Shown here: piece after piece, positions 26,849 to 39,426 of the stretch
Layout of the letters: each line of letters starts with the position of its first letter
Position numbering within the stretch: the stretch's first letter is position 1
Source: an uncultured Fidelibacterota bacterium
Lineage (GTDB): Bacteria; Fidelibacterota; Marinisomatia; Marinisomatales; Marinisomataceae
Reading direction: 5' to 3'
NCBI GenBank assembly: GCA_902525615.1
Contig: CABZHT010000001.1
Coordinates: 285,282 to 349,281 of the forward strand
DNA length: 64,000 bases
Notes under the pieces: generated by a model
What the model saw: only the letters and a program-made list of their open reading frames with translations
Databases searched by the model: none
Told to the model about the DNA's origin: nothing
Made by a program: the position numbers and the translations under genes

Positions 26849-27970
26849 TTAATTCTCATACATTTTTAAATACTTATCAGACCATTTTACAAAAGTATTA
26901 TTATTAATTTCATTTTTTATTTCATTTATCAAATCCAAATAATATGCTATGTTGGTTAAGGTTGCAATTCTCAATCCAAACATCTCATTCACTTTAAAAA
27001 GGTGTCTTAGATATGACTTTGAAAAAGTTTTTGCATACTCTATTGAACTATGTTTATCTATAGGTGATGTATCATTTGAATAAGCACTATTCATAATATT
27101 TATAACACCATTATGTGTGAAAATCTGACCATTCCTTGCATTCCTTGCCGGTAGCACACAATCAAACATATCTACCCCTCGTAAAATTGCTTTAACCAAA
27201 TCAGTTGGCTTACCAACTCCCATTAAATACCTTGGTTGATCTGTAGGCATATTTTTTCCTAATAACTCAACAATATCTAACATCGGTTCTTTTTTTTCAC
27301 CAACTGAAAGTCCTCCAATTGCTATTCCGCACGTAGTATATTGAAGCATTTGATTTAAACATTTCAATCTTTCTTCTGGATTAATACCCCCTTGAATTAT
27401 TGGGAAAAGCGTTTGATTATGGCCATAAATACTCGTTTTATCATTTAGATATTCAAAAGCTTGCTTAGTCCATTTTTCAGTTAGAGTTGATGCTCTTCTA
27501 AGTTCTTTTTCTGAGCAATCTGCTGGAGGACAATAATCAAAAGCCATAATTATATCAGAACCTAATTGTCTTTGAGCTTCCATAGATTTTTGAGGAGTAA
27601 AAAAATGTTTGCTTCCATCTAGATGTGATCTAAAATTTACACCATCGCTAGTTATTTCATTCATATTGCTTAAAGAGAATACTTGATATCCACCGCTATC
27701 AGTTAGAATACTTTTATCCCAATTTAAAAATTTATGCAACCCTTCATTTTCATGTATAATCTCGGTTCCCGGTCTTAAATATAAATGATAAGTATTTGAA
27801 AGCATTATTTGAACATTCATATCATTTAAATCATCTGGAGAAAGAGTTTTTACAACGCCATGAGTACCAACTGGCATAAAAACTGGAGTTTCTATTGTGG
27901 AATGATCTGTTTCAATCAAGCCTGTTCTAGCTAGAGAATTATTATCTTCAGATAAAACTGAGAATTTCAA
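26849..27970 (-). CDS. tgt: Queuine/7-deazaguanine tRNA-ribosyltransferase
   Basis: TPVFMPVGTHGVVK, LTDSGGYQVFSL, GGLSVGE, MGVGKPTDLV, VDMFDCVLPARNARNGQ. Confidence 0.97.
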   Translation of the reverse strand: MKFSVLSEDNNSLARTGLIETDHSTIETPVFMPVGTHGVVKTLSPDDLNDMNVQIMLSNTYHLYLRPGTEIIHENEGLHKFLNWDKSILTDSGGYQVFSLSNMNEITSDGVNFRSHLDGSKHFFTPQKSMEAQRQLGSDIIMAFDYCPPADCSEKELRRASTLTEKWTKQAFEYLNDKTSIYGHNQTLFPIIQGGINPEERLKCLNQMLQYTTCGIAIGGLSVGEKKEPMLDIVELLGKNMPTDQPRYLMGVGKPTDLVKAILRGVDMFDCVLPARNARNGQIFTHNGVINIMNSAYSNDTSPIDKHSSIEYAKTFSKSYLRHLFKVNEMFGLRIATLTNIAYYLDLINEIKNEINNNTFVKWSDKYLKMYEN

Positions 27971-27975
27971 AATAT

Positions 27976-30900
27976 TTACCAGTCGTAACCGAAAGATATT
28001 ATATATTGAGGCTTTGAATAACCTCCGCTTGGATATTTATCCCATGCTGTATCAATTCTAATTAAAGCAAATGGAGTAAAAATTTTCGTTCCAATGCCAA
28101 AGGTAGTTAATATTGGAGACGCTTCAGAGTCTGTAAGCCCATATTTACTTCTAACTAACTCACTATTATTAAATTCATCAGATGAATCCCAGGCTGCTCC
28201 AACATCTACAAAAAGATGACCGAAAATATTTCCAAATCTAATTCTAGCAGGAAAACTTACATCAACATAATTAACAAATGGGAATCTAAATTCAAAGTTA
28301 GCTACAGCTACATTTTCTCCCACTCTTTCTCTGTATCTTGCACCTCTCAATGGAAAGACATATTCACTAAAATAAACATCCTCTAGAATACTTGTATTGT
28401 CATAATCCAGAACTCGCTGAGCATAAAATCCTGAATCATCTCTTCCTTCAGTTTGAGTATCAGAGAAAATCATCATTTGTGAATTTCCACCTAGGAAAAA
28501 CTTTTGAGGTCTATCTCCAACGCTTTTTCCCAACATCAATCTTGCTGCTAGACTATAATTTCTGTTAATCTTATAATATTTTCGCATATCAAATTTTAAA
28601 GTTTGAAATGGGATAGAATTTGAACCTATATCAGGGCTAAATTGAAATGTAAGATATTGCTTAAATCCATCCACTGGACCAGTGTAACCATTAGTAGAAT
28701 TATCAAAAACAAAACTTGTAATAGGAACCACTGCTTTTAAATTTTCTTTATAGTTTGTTGAAGCTTGAAATGTAAAAATATTAAATTGCTTAACTTCATA
28801 ATCTACATTTCTTAACGTAGCCCCAAAATCTAATCTCATAAATTTAGAAAAAGGGTACTGTCCGTAAAATCCAATACCATAATCTCTAAGCTGGCCAATG
28901 AAATCATAATTTATATTATACCCTAATGAGAATGTATTAGCCTGCTGAAATAATGTAGCATAATAATTTGTTCGATTTTTTAGATATGCATATTGAACAA
29001 CTAAATCGCTATTATTCAAATCTAGAACTAAATTGGTACCTACGTTGATTCTATGATCGCCCATTACGTCGCTCCAAGATAAATTTGCAACGCCACGAGT
29101 TCCAAAAAGATTATCGATGGTTGCAGTAGTAGCAATATAATCTACAGAAAAATCTGTTTGATATTTTCTTGCTAAGTAATCATCCTGGAAACGTAAAGAA
29201 TCAACTTCTACTTCTTCTTTATTATCTTTGTTATCATTTCTATACTGATAATTTCTAGCAAAAATATATTTGGAATAATCTTCTGAACTCAGTGAAGCTT
29301 TTTTGCTCGTAAACGTTCTTAAGTCTTCAAAATCAGTACTGCGGTTTTTATTTACATAAAATTTTGTAGGCTTAATTTCCTTTTCTAAAAAAGAATTAGG
29401 ATTATTCATTATATATAAATCCCAACCTCGTTTCTTAAATCCTGAAAAAACCAAATTATCACTACTATCTAGATCTATCTGCTGAACACCAGTAACAACA
29501 TTAGTTATTGGAAAAGCTTCATTATTAATCAGATTATGTTTAAAAATATTTGTAATACCATTATAGTCTGCAGTATAAAATAAATTTCCATCTGAACTGG
29601 CAACTGGATAATTTTCATTATATTCAGTATTAGTTATTTGAGAAACTGTATTGGTTTGATAACTATATTGAAATATATCGGTTTGAGAAAAATCAACATC
29701 ATACATATTGTTAGCGCTAGTATTTTGACCTCTATCTGAAGTAAAATAAATTATTTCACCATTTGAAGACCAGCTTGGTGAAGATTCTGAAAAGATATCG
29801 TTGGTAATATTTGTAACCTCTTTTGTTGTTAAATCAATAACATAAATGTCACTTGAATCATCCTTGTGACCCATAAATGCAATCCTATTTTCAGTTGGGT
29901 GCCATGAAGTAGTAAAAACTCCATCAAGATCTATAGGAATCTTTTTATATTTTCCAGATTTAATATCTACAATGATAATTGAATCTTGCTCTCCGCTCTT
30001 AGAAGCAAATGATATAGATTTCCCATCTGGTGACCAAGAAATTCCAGGTTGCAACCATTTTAATTCCTCAAAATCTGGAGTAGTATTTCCTCTAATTAGG
30101 CGCCTTTTTTGCTTTTCAGAATCAACCTCATATAAAATTAAATCCATATAGCCATCTTGGTCAGAAAAGTAAGCAATAGTATTACCATCTGGCGAAAATG
30201 AAGGGCTAACATTATAAAAATTTCTTGTTTCAGTTCTATCAGTTATTTTTGTTGAAAAGTCATCAAAATTTTCCCTATTTACTAGATCAGGCCAATATTC
30301 CCTTTTAACAAAATCATGCCAATCTTCAGTAAGTTTTTCATAATCAACTCCTAGAGCGCTTTCAAAACCACGCTCATCATTCTGCGCTCTTTTCATTTGC
30401 TGAAAAATTTCACCAACTTTCTCTCTACCATATTTTTGAGTAATGTATTGCCAAACAGACTGTCCTCCTTTATATGCTAAAATAGAATAATTAAGTTCAG
30501 GTATTGAAGGCAGTCTGTCTTCAATTGCTAGATCTCTTAGTACCATATCTGAATTAGTATCCCAGTCAACAGATAAAAATTCAGCTAAACCTTCATTAGC
30601 CCATAGCGGAACTTGTACACGGATTCTTCCACTTATCAAACCTTGTGCATTTCCTCCATACACCAGCTCATTTATCGCTGCATGAACGAGCTCATGATGA
30701 ATTACATGTTCAAACTGTTCGTAAGAACCTTCAAAAGGAATAACAATTCTATTTTTATATAATTCCGTTACTCCCCCAACACCCTCTGACATATATACAT
30801 TTACAACGTTTGTTTGCTGAAAATCGTTATGGGATGTATAAACAATGATTTTAATTGGTTTATTACTTCTCCATCTTAAATGTTTTCCAATTTGCTCGAT

Positions 30901-31083
30901 GGATCTTTCTGCTACTTTAGATGTAAAAATAGCTAGGTCTTTATTATCTCCGTAGTAATAAATATTGGTATTTGGACTTACAATGTATTCCCAATTAAAG
31001 GATTCATATTGAACCTTATTTTGCCCAAAACTTTGTGGATATAAAAGATTAGTTAATAATAATATAGTAAGTATAATGCGCAT
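27976..31083 (-). CDS. Secreted peptidase-MA/gluzincin-like domain + PD40 (TolB-like) propeller + C-terminal BamA-like barrel
   Basis: HHELVHAAINELV...PLWANEGLAEFLS; repeated SPSWSSNGEIIYFTSDR / FSPDGNTIAYFSDQDG; C-terminal barrel ending IISFGYDW. Confidence 0.88.
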   Translation of the reverse strand: MRIILTILLLTNLLYPQSFGQNKVQYESFNWEYIVSPNTNIYYYGDNKDLAIFTSKVAERSIEQIGKHLRWRSNKPIKIIVYTSHNDFQQTNVVNVYMSEGVGGVTELYKNRIVIPFEGSYEQFEHVIHHELVHAAINELVYGGNAQGLISGRIRVQVPLWANEGLAEFLSVDWDTNSDMVLRDLAIEDRLPSIPELNYSILAYKGGQSVWQYITQKYGREKVGEIFQQMKRAQNDERGFESALGVDYEKLTEDWHDFVKREYWPDLVNRENFDDFSTKITDRTETRNFYNVSPSFSPDGNTIAYFSDQDGYMDLILYEVDSEKQKRRLIRGNTTPDFEELKWLQPGISWSPDGKSISFASKSGEQDSIIIVDIKSGKYKKIPIDLDGVFTTSWHPTENRIAFMGHKDDSSDIYVIDLTTKEVTNITNDIFSESSPSWSSNGEIIYFTSDRGQNTSANNMYDVDFSQTDIFQYSYQTNTVSQITNTEYNENYPVASSDGNLFYTADYNGITNIFKHNLINNEAFPITNVVTGVQQIDLDSSDNLVFSGFKKRGWDLYIMNNPNSFLEKEIKPTKFYVNKNRSTDFEDLRTFTSKKASLSSEDYSKYIFARNYQYRNDNKDNKEEVEVDSLRFQDDYLARKYQTDFSVDYIATTATIDNLFGTRGVANLSWSDVMGDHRINVGTNLVLDLNNSDLVVQYAYLKNRTNYYATLFQQANTFSLGYNINYDFIGQLRDYGIGFYGQYPFSKFMRLDFGATLRNVDYEVKQFNIFTFQASTNYKENLKAVVPITSFVFDNSTNGYTGPVDGFKQYLTFQFSPDIGSNSIPFQTLKFDMRKYYKINRNYSLAARLMLGKSVGDRPQKFFLGGNSQMMIFSDTQTEGRDDSGFYAQRVLDYDNTSILEDVYFSEYVFPLRGARYRERVGENVAVANFEFRFPFVNYVDVSFPARIRFGNIFGHLFVDVGAAWDSSDEFNNSELVRSKYGLTDSEASPILTTFGIGTKIFTPFALIRIDTAWDKYPSGGYSKPQYIISFGYDW

Positions 31084-31229
31084 ATGATTTTATAAGTTAA
31101 AAAATTGACAAAGTTTCAAATAATTTATTTATTCAAAATATTTTTATTGTCAAAGATAGTATAATTTAAGACAAAAATTTTAAATTATTAATTCATTGAT
31201 GCAATTTTTATAAAAGATTAAGTTTTTTA

Positions 31230-31961
31230 ATGCAATTGCCAATCTATTTTTTTGGAGATAATCACTTTTCTCCAACTCCTTCATTATCTAATGAAAATAA
31301 AATCAAGAAGATGGAAGAGTTTATTCATGTAATTGAAAAGTCTAAAGGAAGTATCTTTATTATGGGGGATTTTTTTGATTATTACTTCGAATACAATAAA
31401 AATAATCCAAATTATTTTGAAAAGATTTTTTTATTACTAGAAAAAATAAAAAGCAAAGGAATTGAAATATATTTTATAGCAGGCAATCATGATTTTTGGA
31501 TAGGAAAAGAATTTGAATCACTAATAACAAAATCTTTTTTAAATGATCAAATTTTATTTGCAGGTAATAAAAGAATTTATGTTACTCATGGAGACGGTAT
31601 CCTATCTTGGGATAAAGGATATCGATTATTAAAGATTATTTTAAGAAGTAAAATTTTTCGTTTTTTATACTCTTTATTACCAAAAAGTATTGCGTTAAAA
31701 GTTGCAGAAAAAATTTCATATGAAAGAAAAGATTCACATAAAATTGATAATAAAAAGTTAGATAAAATTCATTTGGAGTTGATTGAATACGCTAGATCAA
31801 AGTGGAATAAAGATTGTGACATTGTAATCATGGGTCACTACCATCATTCATTTAATTTTAATGAAAATCAAAAACAATTAATTATACTTGATGATTGTTG
31901 TGATCAACAATTTAATTATGCCAAATATGATGGTAATTCAATTAGTATAAAAAGTTTATAA
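31230..31961 (+). CDS. UDP-2,3-diacylglucosamine hydrolase-like metallophosphoesterase
   Basis: FFGDNHFSP, IFIMGDFFDYYFEY, FIAGNHDFWIG, THGDG, IMGHYHHS. Confidence 0.88.
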   Translation: MQLPIYFFGDNHFSPTPSLSNENKIKKMEEFIHVIEKSKGSIFIMGDFFDYYFEYNKNNPNYFEKIFLLLEKIKSKGIEIYFIAGNHDFWIGKEFESLITKSFLNDQILFAGNKRIYVTHGDGILSWDKGYRLLKIILRSKIFRFLYSLLPKSIALKVAEKISYERKDSHKIDNKKLDKIHLELIEYARSKWNKDCDIVIMGHYHHSFNFNENQKQLIILDDCCDQQFNYAKYDGNSISIKSL

Positions 31962-32885
31962 CTAAACTTTATTTGCTAGAGTTACCATAATAGCATTTTG
32001 GGTATGTAGTCTATTCTCAGCTTGCTCAAATACTATTGAATTTGGAGAATCAATTACTTGATCGGTAACTTCTCTGCCTCTTTCAGCTGGCAAGCAATGC
32101 ATAAACATATAATCATTTTTTGCATGTTGAATCAAATCATTATTTACCTGCAAAGGAGAAAATATTTTTACCCTTTCATCAACTTCTTCTTTTTGACCCA
32201 TTGATGCCCAAACATCTGTATAAATAACATCAGCATCTTTTACTCCCTGAATTGGGTCATGAAGAATATTTATTGAAGAGAGATTTTTAGAATTGGCATA
32301 TGAAATTGTTTCTGCATCAGGTTCATACCCTTTAGGACAGACGCAAGTGAATTCAAAAGGTAATACTGAAGCTAATCTTATCCATGAGTTAACAATATTA
32401 TTTCCATCTCCAACATATACAATCTTTAAATCACTGAAATGATCTTTTTTTTGCTCCCAAATTGTAAACATATCAGTAAGAATTTGGCATGGATGGTTAT
32501 AATCAGTTAGACCGTTCACAACCGGCACAGTAGCATATTTTTCAAATTCCAACATATCATTATGACTATATACTCTTGCCATTATCATATCATTATATCT
32601 ACTGAAAAGTTGAGCTAAATCACCTGCACTCTCACGAGTTCCTAAGCCAATATCTTGAGGGGCTAAATAAATTGCATGACCTCCCATCCAAGCAAAACCT
32701 GTTTCAAATGAAACTCTGGTTCGTGCAGAAGGTTTTGCAAATATCATCGCCATTGAGTGGTCTTTGAAGGGTTGATAACTTTCTTTATTTCTATATTTTG
32801 ACTTTAACTCAGCAGCTAATTCAAATAAATCTAAAATCTCATTTTTACTAAAGTCATCTACTTTTATACAATGTTTTACACTCAT
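31962..32885 (-). CDS. argF: Ornithine carbamoyltransferase-family protein
   Basis: AKPSARTRVSFETG, DYNHPCQILTDMFTI, VGDGNNIVNSW, HCLPAERG. Confidence 0.92.
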   Translation of the reverse strand: MSVKHCIKVDDFSKNEILDLFELAAELKSKYRNKESYQPFKDHSMAMIFAKPSARTRVSFETGFAWMGGHAIYLAPQDIGLGTRESAGDLAQLFSRYNDMIMARVYSHNDMLEFEKYATVPVVNGLTDYNHPCQILTDMFTIWEQKKDHFSDLKIVYVGDGNNIVNSWIRLASVLPFEFTCVCPKGYEPDAETISYANSKNLSSINILHDPIQGVKDADVIYTDVWASMGQKEEVDERVKIFSPLQVNNDLIQHAKNDYMFMHCLPAERGREVTDQVIDSPNSIVFEQAENRLHTQNAIMVTLANKV

Positions 32886-34171
32886 TTTTCTATCCTTTGA
32901 CTTACATTTTTAATATCTAATAGCTTTCTATATTTAGCAACCGTTCTTCTTGCCACCAGAAAATCTTTTTCATTTAATTTCTCTACAATATCTGAATCAG
33001 ATAATGGGGATTTCTTATCCTCTGCATCTATTATTTCAAGTATCACTTTTTTAAGCTCATTTGTAGATGCAGTTTTACCAGATTTTTTAGTTAATGCATT
33101 TGAAAATAAACTTTTTAAACTAATTAATCCAATTGGTGTATCAATATATTTATTTTTGACCACTCTACTAATACTTGAAATATCTTTATCAATTTTATTT
33201 GCAATATCTTCTAATTTTAACGGATTTAAAAATTCACTTTTATTGCTTAAAAAATTTCCTTGTACTAATAAAATCTGCTCAATAACATCCTTTAGTGTAT
33301 TAGATCTATAATTCAATGTATCTAAGATATTTTGTGCATCACTAATATGGTTTTTTAAGAAAGTTTTTTCTTCTTTTGAAGAATTTGAATTCATTGCTGC
33401 ATCTAGATAATCTTGCGAAATTTGATACTTATTTAATAGTCTATCATTTATAAGAATCAACCACTTATCTTCTTTCTCCTTCACTATAGCGTCTGGTAAA
33501 ACATTTTCGATGCCTAAATCATTATCAAGAATGGGAGAAAAATTTTGATCTGAAATGAATGAAAAGGCTTCATCAATTTCTTTGTCCGTACAATTTATAT
33601 GTTGTTTTATCTTATCTTTATCCTGATTTAAAAAATCATCAAAATAATTTTCAACTATTTTGTTAGATAGTGTATTAGAATTTCCAATTTGAAAAGTTAA
33701 ATACTCTTTCAAATCTTTGCTTCCCACACCCACTGGATTAAGCTCCATTACTTCTTTTCTGATTTGTTCTATTTCTTCAACATCAACATTATGATTATCT
33801 GCTATTAACTCTAACTCAATATCTAAAAATCCATTCTTATCTAAATTAAATACTATTTCTTTTCCAATTAATTTTGATTTCTTATCAAGATTTGATGTAT
33901 CAATTTGAGTTATTAAATCATCTGTGATGTCCTTGCTTTCTGGAATATTTGCTAAGAATAATTCATAGCTACTTTGATCTTGAAATGAATCTACCTGATT
34001 ATTTGATCTTGATTCTTCAATACTTTTTTCTTCAATTACAGGGTTTACTTGTATTTCATTTTCCAAATCTTTTTCAAGCTCATCAATAGATAACTCTAAT
34101 AGTCTAGATTTTATAATTTGCTGAGGAACTATAGATTGTTTTTGTCTAAGCTTGGTAGAAAGTTTGTTCAT
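32882..34171 (-). CDS. rpoN: RNA polymerase sigma-54 factor
   Basis: LRQKQSIVPQQI, ENEIQVNPVIEE, RRTVAKYRKLLDI RpoN-box-like C-term. Confidence 0.92.
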   Translation of the reverse strand: MNKLSTKLRQKQSIVPQQIIKSRLLELSIDELEKDLENEIQVNPVIEEKSIEESRSNNQVDSFQDQSSYELFLANIPESKDITDDLITQIDTSNLDKKSKLIGKEIVFNLDKNGFLDIELELIADNHNVDVEEIEQIRKEVMELNPVGVGSKDLKEYLTFQIGNSNTLSNKIVENYFDDFLNQDKDKIKQHINCTDKEIDEAFSFISDQNFSPILDNDLGIENVLPDAIVKEKEDKWLILINDRLLNKYQISQDYLDAAMNSNSSKEEKTFLKNHISDAQNILDTLNYRSNTLKDVIEQILLVQGNFLSNKSEFLNPLKLEDIANKIDKDISSISRVVKNKYIDTPIGLISLKSLFSNALTKKSGKTASTNELKKVILEIIDAEDKKSPLSDSDIVEKLNEKDFLVARRTVAKYRKLLDIKNVSQRIEK

Positions 34172-34899
34172 TGATCCAATTTAAAATTTTTACCCAAGTA
34201 TATTCTTCTGACTTCCTCATCATTTGCTAAGGTTTGGGCATCTCCAGATTTTAATATCTTTCCTCCGTATAGAAGGTATGACCTATCTGTAATTGAAAGT
34301 GTCTCTCTAACATTATGATCAGTAATTAGTACTCCAATATTTTGCTGTTTTAGAGAAATAATCATCTGCTGAATATCTTCAACCGCAATCGGATCAACGC
34401 CTGCAAATGGTTCATCTAACAATACAAAGTCAGGTTTTAAAGCTAAAGTGCGACATATTTCAACTCTTCGTCTTTCTCCACCCGATAATCCAGCTCCAAT
34501 ATTATTTCTTATGTGAGAAATATTAAATTGGTTTAGTAGTTTATCAATTAGTTGATTTTGTTCTTCTTTGTTAGGAATAATTGTTTCAAGCACAATTTTC
34601 AAATTATCTTCAACACTTAATTTCCCAAAAATTGATGGTTCTTGAGCTAAATATCCAATCCCCATTCTAGCTCTTTTGTACATTGGAAACTTTGTTATAT
34701 CTTCATCTCCAAAAATTATTTTACCTGAAGAAGGCCTTATCATACCAGTAATCATATAAAATGTTGTGGTCTTTCCTGCCCCGTTCGGTCCTAAAAGACC
34801 TACAACTTCACCTTTATTTAAATTTAAATCAATGTCATTAACGGCATAAAAATCTCCATATTTTTTAACAAGATTTTGTGCTCTTAATACTTTAGTCAT
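34168..34899 (-). CDS. lptB: LPS export ABC transporter ATP-binding protein
   Basis: Walker A GLLGPNGAGKTTTFYMITG, LSGGERRRVEICR, DEPFAGVDPIAVEDI. Confidence 0.95.
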   Translation of the reverse strand: MTKVLRAQNLVKKYGDFYAVNDIDLNLNKGEVVGLLGPNGAGKTTTFYMITGMIRPSSGKIIFGDEDITKFPMYKRARMGIGYLAQEPSIFGKLSVEDNLKIVLETIIPNKEEQNQLIDKLLNQFNISHIRNNIGAGLSGGERRRVEICRTLALKPDFVLLDEPFAGVDPIAVEDIQQMIISLKQQNIGVLITDHNVRETLSITDRSYLLYGGKILKSGDAQTLANDEEVRRIYLGKNFKLDQ

Positions 34900-35422
34900 T
34901 ATTAATTCTTCCTCTTGGTTGCAAAATATTCCAATCAGTTAGGTCTATATTAGATTTAAATCCAGTTCCATAAAGTGTGTCCGTATCTGAAGTAACAAAT
35001 TTAAGATTTGCATCAGTATAAATTTTATCAGAATTATTATCCCATGTTAAAGAGTCTGTCATAAGTATTTTTCCATCATCGGAAATGACAATAACACTTC
35101 CATAAGCTTTAATTCTATTCTCTTTTTCATTTACCATCGCAGATTGTGATTTTATTAAAGATTTATGCTGAAAATCTTCATCAAATAAATCAACATTAAC
35201 GTTATCATATAGCTCTAATTGTAATGATTGATTATTCTTTTTTAAGATTTCCGATTTGATTTTTGCAGTAATATTACCTTTTTTTGTTAATGTAATTTCT
35301 ACATTTGTTGATAATTGATCATGTACGTCTTTTTCAACATTATTGGTAACTTCATTTTTTGAACATGAAACGAAAAAAAGCATTAAAAAAATTGTTAATT
35401 TTTTGTTTAAATCTAATGTCAT
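34892..35422 (-). CDS. lptC: LPS export periplasmic protein LptC-like
   Basis: Lipobox FFVSCSKN; LptC-like repeats; overlaps lptB. Confidence 0.8.
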   Translation of the reverse strand: MTLDLNKKLTIFLMLFFVSCSKNEVTNNVEKDVHDQLSTNVEITLTKKGNITAKIKSEILKKNNQSLQLELYDNVNVDLFDEDFQHKSLIKSQSAMVNEKENRIKAYGSVIVISDDGKILMTDSLTWDNNSDKIYTDANLKFVTSDTDTLYGTGFKSNIDLTDWNILQPRGRINND

Positions 35423-35961
35423 TTTAGCTCACTAAGTAATTTATCTAATTGTTCAGTAAAATCACCTCTAGATTGAATAAGCAGGTCAATTACCTCTCTT
35501 ACTGCGCCTTTACCCCCTTCAAGTAAAGTGGTATAGTGCGAATAATTAGATATATACTTTGGAGCATTTGGTACTGTAACAGCAAATCCAACTTTTTCTA
35601 AAATAGGTATGTCTATAATGTCATCTCCAATGAAACAAACTTCATTATCTAATACCCCATATTTCTTTTTTAATTCATTGTATGCGTCAATTTTACGAAT
35701 TACTCCATTATATACGTCATCAATTTGAAGCTCTTCTGCTCTTTGAGTAGTTGTAAGAGATTCTCTTCCAGTAATCCATACAGTTTTAATATTAAGATTC
35801 AATAATCTAAGCATTACAAAACCAACACCATCAAGCGCATTAAAAGATCTCAACTCATCTCCGGATGTACTTTTAATAAATGATCCATCTGTGAGTACAC
35901 CATCAATATCACAAATAAATAATTTTATTTTAGAAAGTGAATCTTGTAATTTTTTATCCAT
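35419..35961 (-). CDS. kdsC: 3-deoxy-D-manno-octulosonate 8-phosphate phosphatase
   Basis: LFICDIDGVLTDGSF, WITGRES, CFIGDDIIDIPIL. Confidence 0.95.
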   Translation of the reverse strand: MDKKLQDSLSKIKLFICDIDGVLTDGSFIKSTSGDELRSFNALDGVGFVMLRLLNLNIKTVWITGRESLTTTQRAEELQIDDVYNGVIRKIDAYNELKKKYGVLDNEVCFIGDDIIDIPILEKVGFAVTVPNAPKYISNYSHYTTLLEGGKGAVREVIDLLIQSRGDFTEQLDKLLSELK

Positions 35962-36775
35962 GATTTAAATATGTTTCTCTAAAAGCAATAATAGATGTTA
36001 ATACTTTTTCTAGTTTATCAATAGGCCATTGTGTGCTAGCATCGCTCAATGCATTATCTACATCATCATGCACTTCCATAAATATTCCATTTGCACCTGA
36101 TGAAACAGCAGCAAATGTTTGGGAAGGAATAAATTGTCTATTTCCACCTGTTTTTGATTCATGATTTCCAGGTATTTGTGCACTATGCGTGGCATCAAAA
36201 ATAACAGGATAACCAAATGACTGCATTATAGGAATTGATTTTAAATCTGTAACTAAACTATCAAAACCGAAAGTATTACCTCTCTCTGTTAGTAAGATAT
36301 TTTTATTACCACTTTCTTCTAGTTTATTAATGATATTTTCTACTTTATAAGGAGATAGAAATTGTCCTTTTTTAACGTTCACTACTTTACCAGTTTGCGC
36401 TGCTGCAACTAATAAATCAGTTTGCCTACAAAGAAATGCTGGAATTTGAATAATATCTATAACATCGCTAACTGCATTGGCATGTTCAGGTAGATGAATA
36501 TCTGTAGTGACCGGAATGTTAAAGTTATTTTTTATTTCTTCTAAAATCTTTAATCCAGCATCTAAACCATCTCCTCTAAATGATGAAATAGATGTCCTGT
36601 TAGCTTTATCAAAAGAGCTCTTAAAAACAAATGGGATATTTAGCTTAGATGTAATTTCAGTTATTTTTTCAGCAATACCGAAACAATGATCTCTGCTTTC
36701 AATAACACATGGACCTCCAATGAAAGGTATAGCGCTATCTCCAAAAATAATGTTATCTAGCTTTACTTTGTTCAT
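35954..36775 (-). CDS. kdsA: 3-deoxy-8-phosphooctulonate synthase
   Basis: GGPCVIESRD, FKSSFDKANRTS, TERGNTFGFDSLVTDLKSI, FDATHSAQIPG. Confidence 0.97.
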   Translation of the reverse strand: MNKVKLDNIIFGDSAIPFIGGPCVIESRDHCFGIAEKITEITSKLNIPFVFKSSFDKANRTSISSFRGDGLDAGLKILEEIKNNFNIPVTTDIHLPEHANAVSDVIDIIQIPAFLCRQTDLLVAAAQTGKVVNVKKGQFLSPYKVENIINKLEESGNKNILLTERGNTFGFDSLVTDLKSIPIMQSFGYPVIFDATHSAQIPGNHESKTGGNRQFIPSQTFAAVSSGANGIFMEVHDDVDNALSDASTQWPIDKLEKVLTSIIAFRETYLNHG

Positions 36776-36777
36776 AT

Positions 36778-39054
<2,277 letters not shown>

Positions 39055-39058
<4 letters not shown>

Positions 39059-39366
39059 TGGCTTTCCTTTTTTACAGTTAAAGGAACTTCAACATAATCA
39101 GAATTTGAACTTGGACTATTTGCTAATACATCTTTTTTATCCAAAGAAGATTCATAATTATCCTCTCTTAAAGAGCTATTCATATCATGAACATTATACA
39201 ACTCTTCAACATTTTCAGTATCTATCTCATTTAGTATATCCATATAATTAAGAATATTATTCATATCTTCAGTGCGTTTTTTTAGTTCTTCACTTGTTAA
39301 AGATAATCTTGATAATTCAGAAATCTTCTTTACTTCTTGTTCTGAGATTTTATTTTTTTTAGACAT
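39055..39366 (-). CDS. gatC: Asp-tRNA(Asn)/Glu-tRNA(Gln) amidotransferase subunit C
   Basis: EQEVKKISELSRLSLTSEE...MNNILNYMDILNEIDTENVE...LREDNYESSL. Confidence 0.92.
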
Positions 39367-39426
39367 AAATTATTTTTGACAATTTAGATGATTAGAAAGA
39401 CTTCATCAAGAAAAAGGCCATAAGAC

